Source: JAEUOS01 sp965279115 (lineage in GTDB: Bacteria; Pseudomonadota; Gammaproteobacteria; Burkholderiales; JAEUOS01). From it: a DNA stretch of 64,000 bases. The stretch's first letter is position 1. Each line of letters begins with the position of its first letter. The stretch is taken from assembly GCA_965279115.1 (NCBI GenBank), contig OZ257137.1:5580001-5644000 (forward strand). The letters are read 5' to 3'. The translations under genes and the position numbers were made by a program. A model generated the notes under the pieces. That model ran no database searches, was not told where the DNA came from, and was given only the letters and a program-made list of their open reading frames with translations. Of the stretch, positions 16,085 to 26,087 are shown one piece after another.

Positions 16085-18127
16085 ATGAGCCTCAAGGGCC
16101 TCCTGCTGATGATCGCCATGGCGCCGCTGGTCGGTGCGGTGATCGCCGGCATGTTCGGTACTCGCTTCCTTGGTGCGGTGGTGGGGCGTAGCGCCGCGCA
16201 CAGCGTGACTATCCTGGGCGTGCTGGTCTCCTTCGTCGGCTCCGTGCTGGTGGCGCAGCAGGCGTTTGCGGTTCCGGGAGCGCTGTTCAACGAGGCGCTG
16301 TACACCTGGACCGTGGCCGACGGGGTCAAGTTCGACATCGGCTTCCTGATCGACCGCCTGACCGTCACCATGATGCTGGTGGTGACTTTCGTCTCGCTGA
16401 TGGTCCATGTCTACACGATCGGGTACATGGCGGAGGATCCCGGCTATCAGAGGTTCTTCGGCTACATTTCCCTTTTCACCTTTTCGATGTTGATGCTCGT
16501 GATGAGCAACAACTTCCTGCAGCTCTTTTTCGGCTGGGAGGCGGTCGGACTGGTGTCTTATCTCCTGATCGGTTTCTGGTACACGCGGCCTACCGCCATC
16601 TACGCAAATCTCAAGGCCTTTCTGGTCAACCGCGTGGGCGATTTCGGGTTCCTGCTCGGCATCGGACTGGTTCTTGCGTATTTCGGTTCCATGGACTATG
16701 CCGAAGTATTCGCACATCCGGACCTCAAGAAGCTCGCCACCACGACCATCGACATTCTCCCGGGCTCGCCCACCGTCATTACGGCCGCCTGCATCGGACT
16801 GTTCATCGGTGCGATGGGCAAGAGCGCGCAGTTCCCATTGCATGTGTGGCTGCCGGACTCCATGGAAGGCCCGACGCCGATCTCCGCGCTTATCCACGCG
16901 GCGACCATGGTCACCGCCGGCATCTTCATGGTTGCGCGCATGTCACCGCTGTTCGAGCTGTCCGAAGCTGCGTTGTCCTTCGTTATCGTGATTGGCGCCA
17001 TTACCGCGCTCTTCATGGGTTTTCTTGGCATCGTGCAAAACGATATCAAGCGCGTTGTCGCCTATTCGACACTTTCGCAACTTGGCTACATGACGGTCGC
17101 GCTCGGGTGTTCTGCCTACTCCGTGGCAATCTTCCACCTGATGACGCACGCCTTCTTCAAGGCGCTGCTGTTTCTCGGCGCCGGCTCGGTCATCATGGGC
17201 ATGCACCACAATCAGGACATGCGCTACATGGGGGGCGCCTGGAAGTACATGAAGATCACGTGGATAACCTCCCTGATCGGATCGCTTGCACTGATCGGCA
17301 CGCCGTTCTTCTCGGGCTTCTATTCCAAGGACAGCATTATCGAGGCGGCGCATTTCGCCAAGATACCCGGTGCGGGGTTTGCCTACTGGTGTGTTCTGGC
17401 GGGCGTGTTCGTGACTGCTTTTTACTCATTCCGAATGTACTTCCTGGTCTTTCACGGCCGGGAGCGTTACGAGGAAATGCCGCACGATGACCACGGTCAC
17501 GACGAACACCATGGCTTGGGGCATGGCGAAAAGCCGCACGAGTCCCCATGGGTCGTGGGACTTCCACTGATTCTCCTGGCCATTCCTTCAGTCGTCATCG
17601 GCTTTCTCACGATCGAGCCGATGTTGTTCGGCGACTATTTCAAGGGTGTGATTTTCGTCGCGGAAGGGCACAAGGCCATGGCCAGCATGTCCGAGGTATT
17701 CCGCGAACACCACGGTGCAGTCGGCATGGCAACCCATGCGCTGGCGACCCCGCCTTTCTGGCTCGCGGTGGCAGGGGTTGCCACCGCCTGGTTCTTCTAT
17801 CTAGTCAAGCCCGAAATTCCGGCAGCGATCAAGGCGCGTGCAATGCCGGTTTTCAACTTGCTGGACAACAAGTATTACCTCGATCGCTTCAACGAGATCG
17901 TATTCGCTGGTGGCGCCCGCTTGCTTGGGCGCGGTCTCTGGAAAGGCGGCGACGTCGCCATTATTGACGGCCTGGTCAACGGCAGCGCGCGTCTGGTCGG
18001 GTTCGTGGCCCGGGTCACCCGTTTCTTCCAGACCGGACATCTTTACCAGTACGCGTTCGTGATGATCGTCGCGGTCTGGTTCGCCGTCACAAAATTCGCG
18101 TTCCTCGGCATCGGATTGCGCAAGTAA
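16085..18127 (+). CDS. nuoL: NADH-quinone oxidoreductase subunit L
   Basis: Distal proton-pumping, Mrp-antiporter-like subunit, 680 residues. It has the LQLFFGWEAVGLVSYLLIGFW helix with the key Glu, MGKSAQFPLHVWLPDSMEGPTPISALIHAATMV, and a long C-terminal lateral helix region. A His/Asp-rich loop (HDDHGHDEHHGLGHGEKPH) near residue 465 is a local feature that may bind metal or be neutral. Length is slightly above E. coli NuoL (613 aa). Confidence 0.97.
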   Translation: MSLKGLLLMIAMAPLVGAVIAGMFGTRFLGAVVGRSAAHSVTILGVLVSFVGSVLVAQQAFAVPGALFNEALYTWTVADGVKFDIGFLIDRLTVTMMLVVTFVSLMVHVYTIGYMAEDPGYQRFFGYISLFTFSMLMLVMSNNFLQLFFGWEAVGLVSYLLIGFWYTRPTAIYANLKAFLVNRVGDFGFLLGIGLVLAYFGSMDYAEVFAHPDLKKLATTTIDILPGSPTVITAACIGLFIGAMGKSAQFPLHVWLPDSMEGPTPISALIHAATMVTAGIFMVARMSPLFELSEAALSFVIVIGAITALFMGFLGIVQNDIKRVVAYSTLSQLGYMTVALGCSAYSVAIFHLMTHAFFKALLFLGAGSVIMGMHHNQDMRYMGGAWKYMKITWITSLIGSLALIGTPFFSGFYSKDSIIEAAHFAKIPGAGFAYWCVLAGVFVTAFYSFRMYFLVFHGRERYEEMPHDDHGHDEHHGLGHGEKPHESPWVVGLPLILLAIPSVVIGFLTIEPMLFGDYFKGVIFVAEGHKAMASMSEVFREHHGAVGMATHALATPPFWLAVAGVATAWFFYLVKPEIPAAIKARAMPVFNLLDNKYYLDRFNEIVFAGGARLLGRGLWKGGDVAIIDGLVNGSARLVGFVARVTRFFQTGHLYQYAFVMIVAVWFAVTKFAFLGIGLRK

Positions 18128-18145
18128 GCGGATCAACAACAAATC

Positions 18146-19645
18146 ATGCAGGCAACCGCCCCGATTCTCAGCCTATCCATTTGGGTGCCCATCTTCGCCG
18201 GGCTGGTGGTGTTCGCCACCGGCGGGGACCGTAACGCCGGTCTTGCCCGCATGCTTGCGCTGGCCGGGTCGGTCGCGGCGCTTCTGGTGACCCTGCCATT
18301 GTTGTTTGACTTCAACATGTCTACCGCCCAGTTCCAGTTTGTCGAGCGATTCGACTGGATCGAGCGTTTCCACATCCAGTATTTCCTTGGCGTCGACGGC
18401 ATCTCCATGCTGTTCATCCCGCTGACAGCATTCATTACCGTACTGGTCGTGCTGGCGGGATGGGAGGTCATCGAGACACGCGTGGCGCAATACATGGGCG
18501 CCTTCCTGATCCTGTCGGGTCTCATGATCGGCGTGTTCTGCGCGCTCGATGGAGCATTGTTCTATGTGTTCTTCGAGGCGACCCTGATTCCGATGTTCGT
18601 CATCATCGGCGTGTGGGGCGGACAAAACCGCGTCTATGCGGCCTTCAAGTTCTTCCTGTACACGCTGATGGGGTCCCTGTTGACCCTGGTCGCCATCATT
18701 TATCTGTATCTCAAGTCCGGCGGCAGCTTCGATATCACGGCATGGCATTCACTGCCCCTGACCCTGCCAGCCCAAAAATTGCTGTTCCTGGCGTTCCTCG
18801 CGGCGTTTGCGGTAAAGGTGCCGATGTGGCCGGTGCACACCTGGCTGCCCGATGCACACGTTCAGGCGCCTACCGGGGGGTCGGTGGTGCTGGCCGCCAT
18901 CATGCTGAAACTGGGTGCCTATGGCTTCCTGCGCTTTTCGTTGCCGATCGCGCCGGATGCAAGCCGTGATTTGTCCGGTCTGATGATTGCACTGTCGCTG
19001 ATCGCCGTGGTGTACATCGGTCTGGTAGCGCTGGTGCAGCAGGACATGAAAAAGCTGGTTGCGTACTCCTCGATTGCGCACATGGGCTTTGTCACCCTCG
19101 GTTTTTTCATGTTCAATGACGGACAACTCATCGGTATGGCGGTCGAGGGCGGGATTATCCAGATGGTGTCCCACGGCTTCATCTCGGGGGCGATGTTCCT
19201 TTGCATCGGCGTACTTTACGATCGAATGCACACCCGCGAGATCGGCGACTACGGTGGTGTGGTCAATACCATGCCGAAATTTGCGGCTTTTGCGGTCCTT
19301 TTCGCAATGGCCAACAGCGGATTGCCGGCCACATCCGGCTTCGTCGGCGAATTTCTGGTGATTCTCGGCGCGGTCAAATTCAATTTCTGGGTGGCGTTTG
19401 CCGCCGCTTCCACCCTCATCTTCGGCGCGGCGTATTCGCTCTGGATGGTCAAGCGGGTGATTTTTGGCGATATCGCCAACGACCATGTCAGGCAACTCGC
19501 CGACATCAATTCCCGTGAATTCACGATTCTTGCTTTGCTGGCGGCAGCGGTGATCTACATGGGCGTCAATCCCAAGCCATTCACCGATGTCATGCATGCA
19601 TCAGTCGCTCAATTGGCCAAGCACGTGGCCAAGTCCAAGATGTAA
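18146..19645 (+). CDS. nuoM: NADH-quinone oxidoreductase subunit M
   Basis: Second antiporter-like proton-pumping subunit, 499 residues, about fourteen helices. Motifs: FYVFFEATLIPMFVIIGVWGG with the essential Glu, VKVPMWPVHTWLPDAHVQAPTGGSVVLAAIMLKLGAYG with conserved Lys and His, and QQDMKKLVAYSSIAHMGF. 18 bp after nuoL. Confidence 0.97.
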   Translation: MQATAPILSLSIWVPIFAGLVVFATGGDRNAGLARMLALAGSVAALLVTLPLLFDFNMSTAQFQFVERFDWIERFHIQYFLGVDGISMLFIPLTAFITVLVVLAGWEVIETRVAQYMGAFLILSGLMIGVFCALDGALFYVFFEATLIPMFVIIGVWGGQNRVYAAFKFFLYTLMGSLLTLVAIIYLYLKSGGSFDITAWHSLPLTLPAQKLLFLAFLAAFAVKVPMWPVHTWLPDAHVQAPTGGSVVLAAIMLKLGAYGFLRFSLPIAPDASRDLSGLMIALSLIAVVYIGLVALVQQDMKKLVAYSSIAHMGFVTLGFFMFNDGQLIGMAVEGGIIQMVSHGFISGAMFLCIGVLYDRMHTREIGDYGGVVNTMPKFAAFAVLFAMANSGLPATSGFVGEFLVILGAVKFNFWVAFAAASTLIFGAAYSLWMVKRVIFGDIANDHVRQLADINSREFTILALLAAAVIYMGVNPKPFTDVMHASVAQLAKHVAKSKM

Positions 19646-19656
19646 AGGGCCTGAAC

Positions 19657-21135
19657 GTGCAGACCACCAACATGAACAGCCTCATTCCCGCCTACCCGGA
19701 AATCATCATCGCCATCACCATCGGCGTGGTGCTGATGGCCGACCTCTGGGTGCCCAAGAACCGCAAGCATGTCCTTGAATGGATCAGCCTTGCCGGCATC
19801 GCGCTGGCGGGCATGCTGACGCTCGCCTTGCTGGTGGATGGAACGCGCGCACATGCGTTCACCAACATGTTTGTCACTGACCCGATGGCCAACCTCCTCA
19901 AGCTTGGTGCCTACATCGCGGTTGCGACAACGTTCATCTACTCGCGTCGCTATATGGCGGACCGGGGCCTGCTCACGGGCGAGTACTACATCCTCGCCAT
20001 GTTCGCCCTGCTGGGCATGATGGTGATGATTTCCTCGAATCATTTCATCATGCTGTACCTGGGGCTGGAAATGCTCTCGCTATCGCTCTACGCGATGGTG
20101 GCGCTCAATCGTGACTCGGCGGTGTCCACCGAGGCGGCAATCAAGTACTTCGTGCTGGGCGCACTGGCGTCCGGCCTGCTGCTCTATGGCATTTCGATGA
20201 TCTACGGCGGCACTGGCGGGCATCTGAACCTGGAGCAGGTCGCACGCGAACTGGCATCCGGCGAGGCACGGCGGGGCATGGTGTCCTTCGGGTTGGTGTT
20301 CGTGGTGGCCGGGCTTGCATTCAAGCTGGGTGTTGTTCCCTTCCACATGTGGATCCCGGACGTCTATCACGGCGCGCCGACGGCCATTACGCTCATGATA
20401 GGCGCGGCACCCAAGCTGGCGGGATTCGCGATCGCAATCCGGATGCTGGTGATAGGCCTGATAGGCGTCTCGTCCGACTGGCAGGACATGCTGGTCATAC
20501 TCGCCGTGCTGTCCATGGCGATCGGAAATCTGGCGGCAATCGCGCAGACCAACATCAAGCGGATGCTCGCCTACTCGACGATTTCCCAGATGGGTTTCAT
20601 GCTGTTGGGTCTCTTGTCCGGCGTAGTGAATGGCAATCGCCTGAACACGGTCGATGCCTACGGGTCGTCGCTGTTCTATGTGATCGTCTATGTCCTGACC
20701 ACGCTCGCGTCGTTCGGCACCATCCTGCTGATGACGCGTCGCGGGTTCGAGGCGGAAAACCTCGACGACTTCAAGGGCCTGTATGCGCGCAACCCGTGGT
20801 TTGCGTGGATGATGTTGATCGTGATGTTCTCCCTGGCGGGCATCCCGCCCACCGTTGGGTTCTACGCCAAGTTGTCGGTCCTGCAGGCGGCGGCGGGTGC
20901 GAACCTGCTCTGGCTGGCCATTGTTGCGGTTGTTTTCTCGTTGATCGGTGCCTTCTACTACCTGCGCGTGGTGAAGGTGATGTTCTTCGATGCGCCGGTG
21001 GATGATGCCGCCCTGGCAGACGGTACCGGGGTACGGGTGCTGCTTTCGGCCAATGGTTTGGCTTTGCTGGTGCTGGGCATCATGCCCGGCGGCCTGATGG
21101 GATTGTGCCTGGCAGCCATGAAGGGTTCGCTGTAG
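19657..21135 (+). CDS. nuoN: NADH-quinone oxidoreductase subunit N
   Basis: Third antiporter-like subunit, 492 residues from GTG 19657 or 487 from ATG 19672 (MNSLIPAYPEIII). Motifs: MLYLGLEMLSLSLYAMVAL, KLGVVPFHMWIPDVYHGAPTAITLMIGAAPKLAGFA and QTNIKRMLAYSTISQMGFMLLG. It closes the complete nuoA-N operon, so this cell should assemble a full type I NADH dehydrogenase. Confidence 0.96.
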   Translation: MQTTNMNSLIPAYPEIIIAITIGVVLMADLWVPKNRKHVLEWISLAGIALAGMLTLALLVDGTRAHAFTNMFVTDPMANLLKLGAYIAVATTFIYSRRYMADRGLLTGEYYILAMFALLGMMVMISSNHFIMLYLGLEMLSLSLYAMVALNRDSAVSTEAAIKYFVLGALASGLLLYGISMIYGGTGGHLNLEQVARELASGEARRGMVSFGLVFVVAGLAFKLGVVPFHMWIPDVYHGAPTAITLMIGAAPKLAGFAIAIRMLVIGLIGVSSDWQDMLVILAVLSMAIGNLAAIAQTNIKRMLAYSTISQMGFMLLGLLSGVVNGNRLNTVDAYGSSLFYVIVYVLTTLASFGTILLMTRRGFEAENLDDFKGLYARNPWFAWMMLIVMFSLAGIPPTVGFYAKLSVLQAAAGANLLWLAIVAVVFSLIGAFYYLRVVKVMFFDAPVDDAALADGTGVRVLLSANGLALLVLGIMPGGLMGLCLAAMKGSL

Positions 21136-21171
21136 GGCAATGCGCCCTCGGCGTCCGCACCCGGTGGCGCA

Positions 21172-21720
21172 ATGAGCAAACTTGAGGAAAAGACGCTTGC
21201 CTCCAGGCAGGTGTACGACGGCGCGCTGCTGAAAGTGCGCTCCGATACCGTCAGCCTCCCTGACGGCAAGCAGTCAGTCCGCGAATACATCGAGCATCCG
21301 GGCGCAGTGATGATCATCCCGCTGTTGCCGGACGGACGCGTGGTGATGGAGCGCCAATACCGATACCCCTTGCGACGCGAATTCATCGAGTTTCCCGCGG
21401 GCAAGATAGACCCGGGTGAAGAGCCACTGGCCACTGCCAAACGGGAACTGCGCGAGGAGACCGGCTACGAAGGGGGCGAATGGACGCACCTGACCACCAT
21501 TCACCCGATCATTTCCTATTCGACCGAACGCATCGAGCTATACGTTGCACGCAAACTCGCCAAGGCGGAGGCGTCCCTTGACGCTGGCGAGTTTCTCGAG
21601 GTGTTTACCGCCAATCCCGTCGAGGCCATGCGCTGGGTGCGCGAAGGCCTGGTCACCGACGTCAAGACCATCATCGGCCTGTTCTGGCTGGAGAAGATTC
21701 AGCGCGGCGAATGGAAGTAG
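21172..21720 (+). CDS. NUDIX hydrolase, ADP-ribose pyrophosphatase type
   Basis: 182-residue NUDIX enzyme. The full NUDIX box is present (GKIDPGEEPLATAKRELREETGYEGG; G-x5-E-x7-REUxEExGU). FPAGKI ahead of it and HPIISYSTERIELYVA after it are typical of ADP-ribose/sugar-nucleotide pyrophosphatases. It follows nuoN by 36 bp and may be co-transcribed, a frequent neighbour in betaproteobacteria; turnover of NADH-derived ADP-ribose is a plausible link. Confidence 0.85.
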   Translation: MSKLEEKTLASRQVYDGALLKVRSDTVSLPDGKQSVREYIEHPGAVMIIPLLPDGRVVMERQYRYPLRREFIEFPAGKIDPGEEPLATAKRELREETGYEGGEWTHLTTIHPIISYSTERIELYVARKLAKAEASLDAGEFLEVFTANPVEAMRWVREGLVTDVKTIIGLFWLEKIQRGEWK

Positions 21721-21933
21721 ATTATTCCCGACTGCCGGGAACGCGGCCATAGCAGGTCTCGAGGCGCTCTACCGGTTGCGAGGCGCCCCGGATAGCACGA
21801 CCGGCGGGTGAACCACGTTAAGATGCGCGACATCCCATGATCCGATCGCCTCAAATGCCCGATGGCAACGCCGTTCGCTGTAGAGACACCGTGCCTCGCG
21901 AATGCAACCAGCGCTGCCAGTCGTTCTCCCGCC

Positions 21934-23181
21934 ATGTGGTTTGAAGCTTTTGTCGCGGCACGTTACGTAACGTCGCGCAAGGGCGCTCACGGTTCGGCTG
22001 GCGGTTTCCTCTCCTTCATATCGTTTGCCTCGGTTGCCGGCATCGGGGTCGGGGTATGGGCGTTGATCGTGGTGCTGTCAGTGATGAACGGCTTCCAGAA
22101 GGAAGTGCGGGACAGGATGCTTTCGGTGGTGGCGCACATCGAGGTGTTCGGCGCCACGGGCGCGCTGCCCGACTGGGAACCCCTGCTGGCCCAGGCGAAG
22201 AAGCATCCTCGCGTCGTTGCCGGCGCGCCCTACGCGATGGGGCAGGGCATGCTCGCCAACGGGGATTCGGTGCGCGGCGCGGTGGTGCGCGGAATTCTCC
22301 CCGAGCGCGAATCCCAGGTGTCCTCGCTGTCCATCAAGACCGGCCGGTTGCAGGACCTGCGACCAGGTGAATTCAGGGTGCTCCTGGGCAACGAACTGGC
22401 GCGCGCGCTTGGCGTGGCGGCCGGCGACAAGGTGACGCTGATCTCGCCGCAGGGAAACATCACCCCGGCAGGCGTGATTCCACGCCTGAAGCAGTTCCAG
22501 GTCGCCGGCGTGTTCGAATCGGGCCATTTCGAGTATGACTCCGCGCTCGCCCTGGTTGCGCTGGAGGATGCGCAAAAGCTCTTTCGCATCGACGGGGTCA
22601 CAGGCATTCGGTTGAAGGTGGCCGATCTGGATGAGGCGCCGGCCATCGCGCGCGACCTGACCCGTATTCTCGAGGGCGATGTGTTGATCCGCGACTGGGG
22701 GCGCATCAACCGCAACTGGTTTGCGGCCGTGCAGGTCGAAAAGCGCATGATGTTCATCATCCTTACGCTGATCGTCGCGGTGGCGGCGTTCAACCTGGTG
22801 TCATCCCTGGTGATGACGGTCACCGACAAGCGGGCGGATATCGCCATTCTGCGCACGCTGGGCGCCACCCCCGGCACGATCCAGCGGATCTTCATGATCC
22901 AGGGCGCCGTATCGGGTGCGGCCGGAACCCTGGCCGGCGCCGCGGCCGGCATCGTCACCGCGCTCAATCTGGACGTATGGGTTCCCGCGATAGAGCGCGC
23001 CTTCGGCATCCAGTTTCTTGCCAAGGACATCTATTTCATCAACACCCTGCCGTCCGACCCGCGCCCGACGGATATCGCGGCCATCGTCGGGATCGCACTG
23101 TTCATGTCCCTGCTTGCGACCATCTATCCAAGCTGGCGGGCGGCGCGCCTGAAGCCCGCGGAGACGCTGCGCTATGAGTGA
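21934..23181 (+). CDS. lolC: Lipoprotein-releasing ABC transporter permease (LolC/E family)
   Basis: 415-residue inner-membrane permease from ATG 21934 (MWFEAFVAARYVTSRKGAHG). It has an N-terminal helix with FLSFISFASVAGIGVGVWALIVVLSVMNGFQ, a large periplasmic domain (residues about 50-265), and three C-terminal helices with AAFNLVSSLVMTVTDKRADIAILRTLGATPG. With LolD it extracts outer-membrane lipoproteins for transfer to LolA. Only one permease gene is visible, so LolC versus LolE is arbitrary; a homodimeric LolC/E or LolF-type complex is possible. The last 8 bases overlap lolD. Confidence 0.9.
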   Translation: MWFEAFVAARYVTSRKGAHGSAGGFLSFISFASVAGIGVGVWALIVVLSVMNGFQKEVRDRMLSVVAHIEVFGATGALPDWEPLLAQAKKHPRVVAGAPYAMGQGMLANGDSVRGAVVRGILPERESQVSSLSIKTGRLQDLRPGEFRVLLGNELARALGVAAGDKVTLISPQGNITPAGVIPRLKQFQVAGVFESGHFEYDSALALVALEDAQKLFRIDGVTGIRLKVADLDEAPAIARDLTRILEGDVLIRDWGRINRNWFAAVQVEKRMMFIILTLIVAVAAFNLVSSLVMTVTDKRADIAILRTLGATPGTIQRIFMIQGAVSGAAGTLAGAAAGIVTALNLDVWVPAIERAFGIQFLAKDIYFINTLPSDPRPTDIAAIVGIALFMSLLATIYPSWRAARLKPAETLRYE

Positions 23182-23857
23182 TTCGCCGATCATTGCAGCG
23201 TCCGGCGTGACCAGGAGCTTTCGGGAAGGCGCGGCTGCGGTCGAGGTCCTGCGCAATGTGGACCTCGAGGTGCAGGCCGGCGAATCGGTGGCCATTGTGG
23301 GCGCCTCCGGGTCCGGGAAAAGCACGCTGCTGCATTGCCTGGGCGGCCTCGATGTGCCGTCATCCGGCCGCATTGCCGTCGCCGGCGAAGACCTGGCCGG
23401 CATGAGCGAGGCCCGGCGTTGCGCGCTGCGCAACCAGGTGCTCGGGTTCGTCTACCAGTTCCATCACTTGCTGCCGGAATTCACCGCGCAGGAGAACGTG
23501 GCGATGCCGCTATTGATCCGCCGTCAGTCGCGCGCGGTTGCCATGGCATCGGCGGCTGCAGTGCTTTCGGCGGTCGGCTTGGGGGCCAGGCTTGACCATA
23601 CGCCGGGCGAATTGTCTGGCGGCGAGCGCCAGCGTACCGCGCTTGCACGAGCGCTGGTGACCCGACCACGCTGCATTCTCGCCGACGAGCCGACCGGGAA
23701 TCTCGACCGTGGCACCGCCGCAGGCGTCTTCGCGATGATGCTCGATCTGAAGCGTGATTTCGGGACGGCGATCGTGGTGGTGACCCACGATGCCGCGCTT
23801 GCCGCGGCCATGGACCGGCGGCTGGAACTCAGGGGCGGGCGCTTGCAGACGGGTTGA
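23174..23857 (+). CDS. lolD: Lipoprotein-releasing ABC transporter ATPase LolD
   Basis: 227-residue ATPase of the MacB/LolD type. Walker A GASGSGKST, Q-loop region FVYQFHHLLPEFTAQENV (typical LolD), signature LSGGERQR, Walker B ILADEPTGNLD and the His switch VTHD are all intact. It energises lipoprotein sorting with the overlapping permease gene. It converges with nudC, separated by 22 bp without a visible terminator. Confidence 0.95.
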   Translation: MSDSPIIAASGVTRSFREGAAAVEVLRNVDLEVQAGESVAIVGASGSGKSTLLHCLGGLDVPSSGRIAVAGEDLAGMSEARRCALRNQVLGFVYQFHHLLPEFTAQENVAMPLLIRRQSRAVAMASAAAVLSAVGLGARLDHTPGELSGGERQRTALARALVTRPRCILADEPTGNLDRGTAAGVFAMMLDLKRDFGTAIVVVTHDAALAAAMDRRLELRGGRLQTG

Positions 23858-23879
23858 TCCGCGCGTGCCCGGCGGGGCG

Positions 23880-24746
23880 TCAGACCCTCAGTGCCGGGTG
23901 ATCTGGGCTGACTTCGCCGATCACGTGGCTGACCAGGCGCCGCGCGATGGATAGTCGATGCGGCAGGCCGGGCAGTTCGTCGAGGGTGAACCAGCGGGCG
24001 TCCTCGATCTCCCCCTCCTGCGGAACGATTTCCCCACTTTCGTAATCTGCGACAAAGGCGACCATAAGCGAGTTCGGGAATGGCCAGCCCTGGCTTGAAA
24101 AGTACTTGAGGTTGCGCACCTTCACACCGACTTCCTCGAACGCTTCGCGGTGGATGCATTCCTCGATCGATTCCGAGGGCTCGACAAATCCCGCCAGTGC
24201 GCTGTACATGCCGCGCGGGAAGCGGGCGGAACGCGCCAGGAGCAACTCCCGGCCGTTCGGGCCGTCGCGCTTGATCAACACCATCATCGCCGGCGATACC
24301 TTGGGGTAGTAGGTCTCGCCACAGTTCGGGCATTTGCGGGAGCGGCCACCTTCATGGATCTCCGAAGGCGTCCCGCAGGTGCCGCAAAACCGGTGCGTGC
24401 GGTCGAATTCGAGCATCTGGACAGCGCGCCCGCCGATGGCTAGCAGATCGTCGGGCAGCCGGTTGAACAGGCCGCGCATGTTTTCGAAGCCATGTCCGGC
24501 GGGGGCGCGGTCGCTTGCCGAGCGTGCGGCCCAGACCGGGGTATCGCGCAGCATGCCGACGAAGCGTGCGCCGTCGCGGTCGATTTCAAGACCGCCCGAG
24601 AGCACGTCTGCCGGCATCGGCAGCATGGGTGTCTCGTGCGCGGTATACACCAGGAGGTTGCTGCGATGAAATACGAACCACAGGCCATCCTGGCTGGCGG
24701 TTTCGGGGGGTGCCCATAGAGGCTCGAAGTCGGATGGAAGGATCAT
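23880..24746 (-). CDS. nudC: NAD(+) diphosphatase / RNA NAD-decapping NudC
   Basis: 288 residues from the ATG at 24746 (MILPSDFEPLW). It hydrolyses NADH to NMNH and AMP and removes NAD caps from RNA. The four-Cys zinc motif FCGTCGTPSEI...RKCPNCGETYYPK is present. The NUDIX box AGFVEPSESIEECIHREAFEEVGV follows, and the NudC-specific SQGWPFPNSLMVAF block comes after it. Normal length. An upstream in-frame ATG would add 15 residues without conservation. Confidence 0.93.
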   Translation of the reverse strand: MILPSDFEPLWAPPETASQDGLWFVFHRSNLLVYTAHETPMLPMPADVLSGGLEIDRDGARFVGMLRDTPVWAARSASDRAPAGHGFENMRGLFNRLPDDLLAIGGRAVQMLEFDRTHRFCGTCGTPSEIHEGGRSRKCPNCGETYYPKVSPAMMVLIKRDGPNGRELLLARSARFPRGMYSALAGFVEPSESIEECIHREAFEEVGVKVRNLKYFSSQGWPFPNSLMVAFVADYESGEIVPQEGEIEDARWFTLDELPGLPHRLSIARRLVSHVIGEVSPDHPALRV

Positions 24747-24812
24747 GTTCACGATTTTATCAGCCACGCGCCCGCTTACGCTGCGGTGCACCAGATGCGC
24801 AGCCCGCCGTGG

Positions 24813-25607
24813 TCACCAGTATGTGACGAACATCTTGGTAGCAAGCAGAAACAACGAGCAGGCGAATATTCGCCGCAGTGTGTCGACTGGCAACTTGTGC
24901 GCCGCACGCGCTCCGTAAGGCGCGGTGATCATGCTGGCGGCCACCAGCGAAAGAAGGGCCGGCAGGTAAACGAAGCCCAGGCTGGCTGCCGGCAAGCCCG
25001 GCACCGACCAGCCGGTCGCGATGTAACCCAGCGTGCCCACCGCGCCGATGGGAATTCCTATCGCGGCGGCTGTGGCAATCGCGGTGCGCACCGGCACACC
25101 GCAGAACATCAGGAACGGCATCGTAAGAAACGATCCGCCAGCGGATACCAGCCCGGAAATGGCGCCGATGACCATTCCAACACCGAACAGGGCGATCGAA
25201 CCTGGCAGGGCGCGGGTCGCGGTTGGCCTGCGTCCAAGCAGGATCTGTGTGGCACCTGCATACACAATGAACGCGAAGGCGATCGCCAGGGTGCGTTGCG
25301 GAAGGAATCCGGCACCGGCCGACGACGCAAGCGTCCCTGCCACCATACCCGGCGTCATCTTCTTTACGATGTCCCAGTCAACCGCGCGGTGGCGGTGGTG
25401 CTCCCGCACACTGGAGCCGGAGGTGAACATGATGGAAGCCATGCAGGTGCCGAGCGCGAGGTGCACGTTGTGCTCGGGTGCCATGCCCTGGGCGAAGAAA
25501 AGCGCGGCCAGGATAGGTACCAGGGTCATGCCGCCGCCGATGCCGAGCATGCCTGCCAGAAATCCGACCAGCGCCCCGGCGAGCGCGTAACCGCCGATCC
25601 AGATCAC
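24813..25607 (-). CDS. Sulfite exporter TauE/SafE (TSUP) family permease
   Basis: 264-residue integral membrane protein with about eight helices. It shows the two TSUP repeats: FLAGMLGIGGGMTLVPILAALF near the N terminus and ISGLVSAGGSFLTMPFLMFCGVP in the middle, each with the glycine-rich turn. Members export or import small anions such as sulfite or sulfoacetate; the substrate here is unknown. GTG start overlaps the stop of the EVE gene (GTGA), so the two are coupled. Confidence 0.88.
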   Translation of the reverse strand: MIWIGGYALAGALVGFLAGMLGIGGGMTLVPILAALFFAQGMAPEHNVHLALGTCMASIMFTSGSSVREHHRHRAVDWDIVKKMTPGMVAGTLASSAGAGFLPQRTLAIAFAFIVYAGATQILLGRRPTATRALPGSIALFGVGMVIGAISGLVSAGGSFLTMPFLMFCGVPVRTAIATAAAIGIPIGAVGTLGYIATGWSVPGLPAASLGFVYLPALLSLVAASMITAPYGARAAHKLPVDTLRRIFACSLFLLATKMFVTYW

Positions 25608-26077
25608 TTGCCGGCAGGCCGAGCGAGAATCCCTTCGATAACCGCCCAGTGCGCATCGCTGACGGGGGTGATCGATAGGCGATTGCCGCGCTTGAGTACG
25701 AGCATGTCTGACAGTTCCGCAATAGACCGCATTTCTTCAAGGCCCACGAGTCTGGTCCTCTTGACGAACCGCACATCCACGTTCAGCCAGCGGGGAGATT
25801 CGCGTTTCGAAGCCGCATCGAAATAGGGGCTCCCGGCTTCGAATTGCGTGGCGTCCGGGTAGGCCGCGCTGGCGATCCTGCAGATACCTGCGATACCCGG
25901 TTCCGGACAGGATGAGTGATAGAAGAAGGCGAGATCGCCGACCTTCATCTGGTCGCGCATGAAATTGCGCGCCTGATAGTTGCGAACGCCGAACCAGGGC
26001 AGCTTCTTTCCCGGTGCCGCGGCAAGGTCATCGATCGAGACCTCATCGGGCTCGGATTTCATCAGCCAGTAAGCCAT
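25604..26077 (-). CDS. EVE domain-containing protein
   Basis: 157 residues from ATG 26077 (MAYWLMKSEPDEVSIDDL). It carries the EVE fold motifs WFGVRNYQARNFMRDQMKVGDLAFFYHSS, SPYFD and PRWLNVDVRFVKR. EVE domains, relatives of PUA and YTH, bind modified bases; the bacterial protein next to zapA and 6S RNA is widely conserved but its target is not established. The 6S RNA terminator lies just upstream at 26088-26119. Confidence 0.9.
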   Translation of the reverse strand: MAYWLMKSEPDEVSIDDLAAAPGKKLPWFGVRNYQARNFMRDQMKVGDLAFFYHSSCPEPGIAGICRIASAAYPDATQFEAGSPYFDAASKRESPRWLNVDVRFVKRTRLVGLEEMRSIAELSDMLVLKRGNRLSITPVSDAHWAVIEGILARPAGK

Positions 26078-26087
26078 GTCAGGCAGG

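Noticed and set aside
6596..21135. Unusual features in the nuo operon
   Set aside because: All 14 genes are present in standard order with intact cofactor motifs; nothing out of the ordinary apart from a His-rich loop in NuoL.
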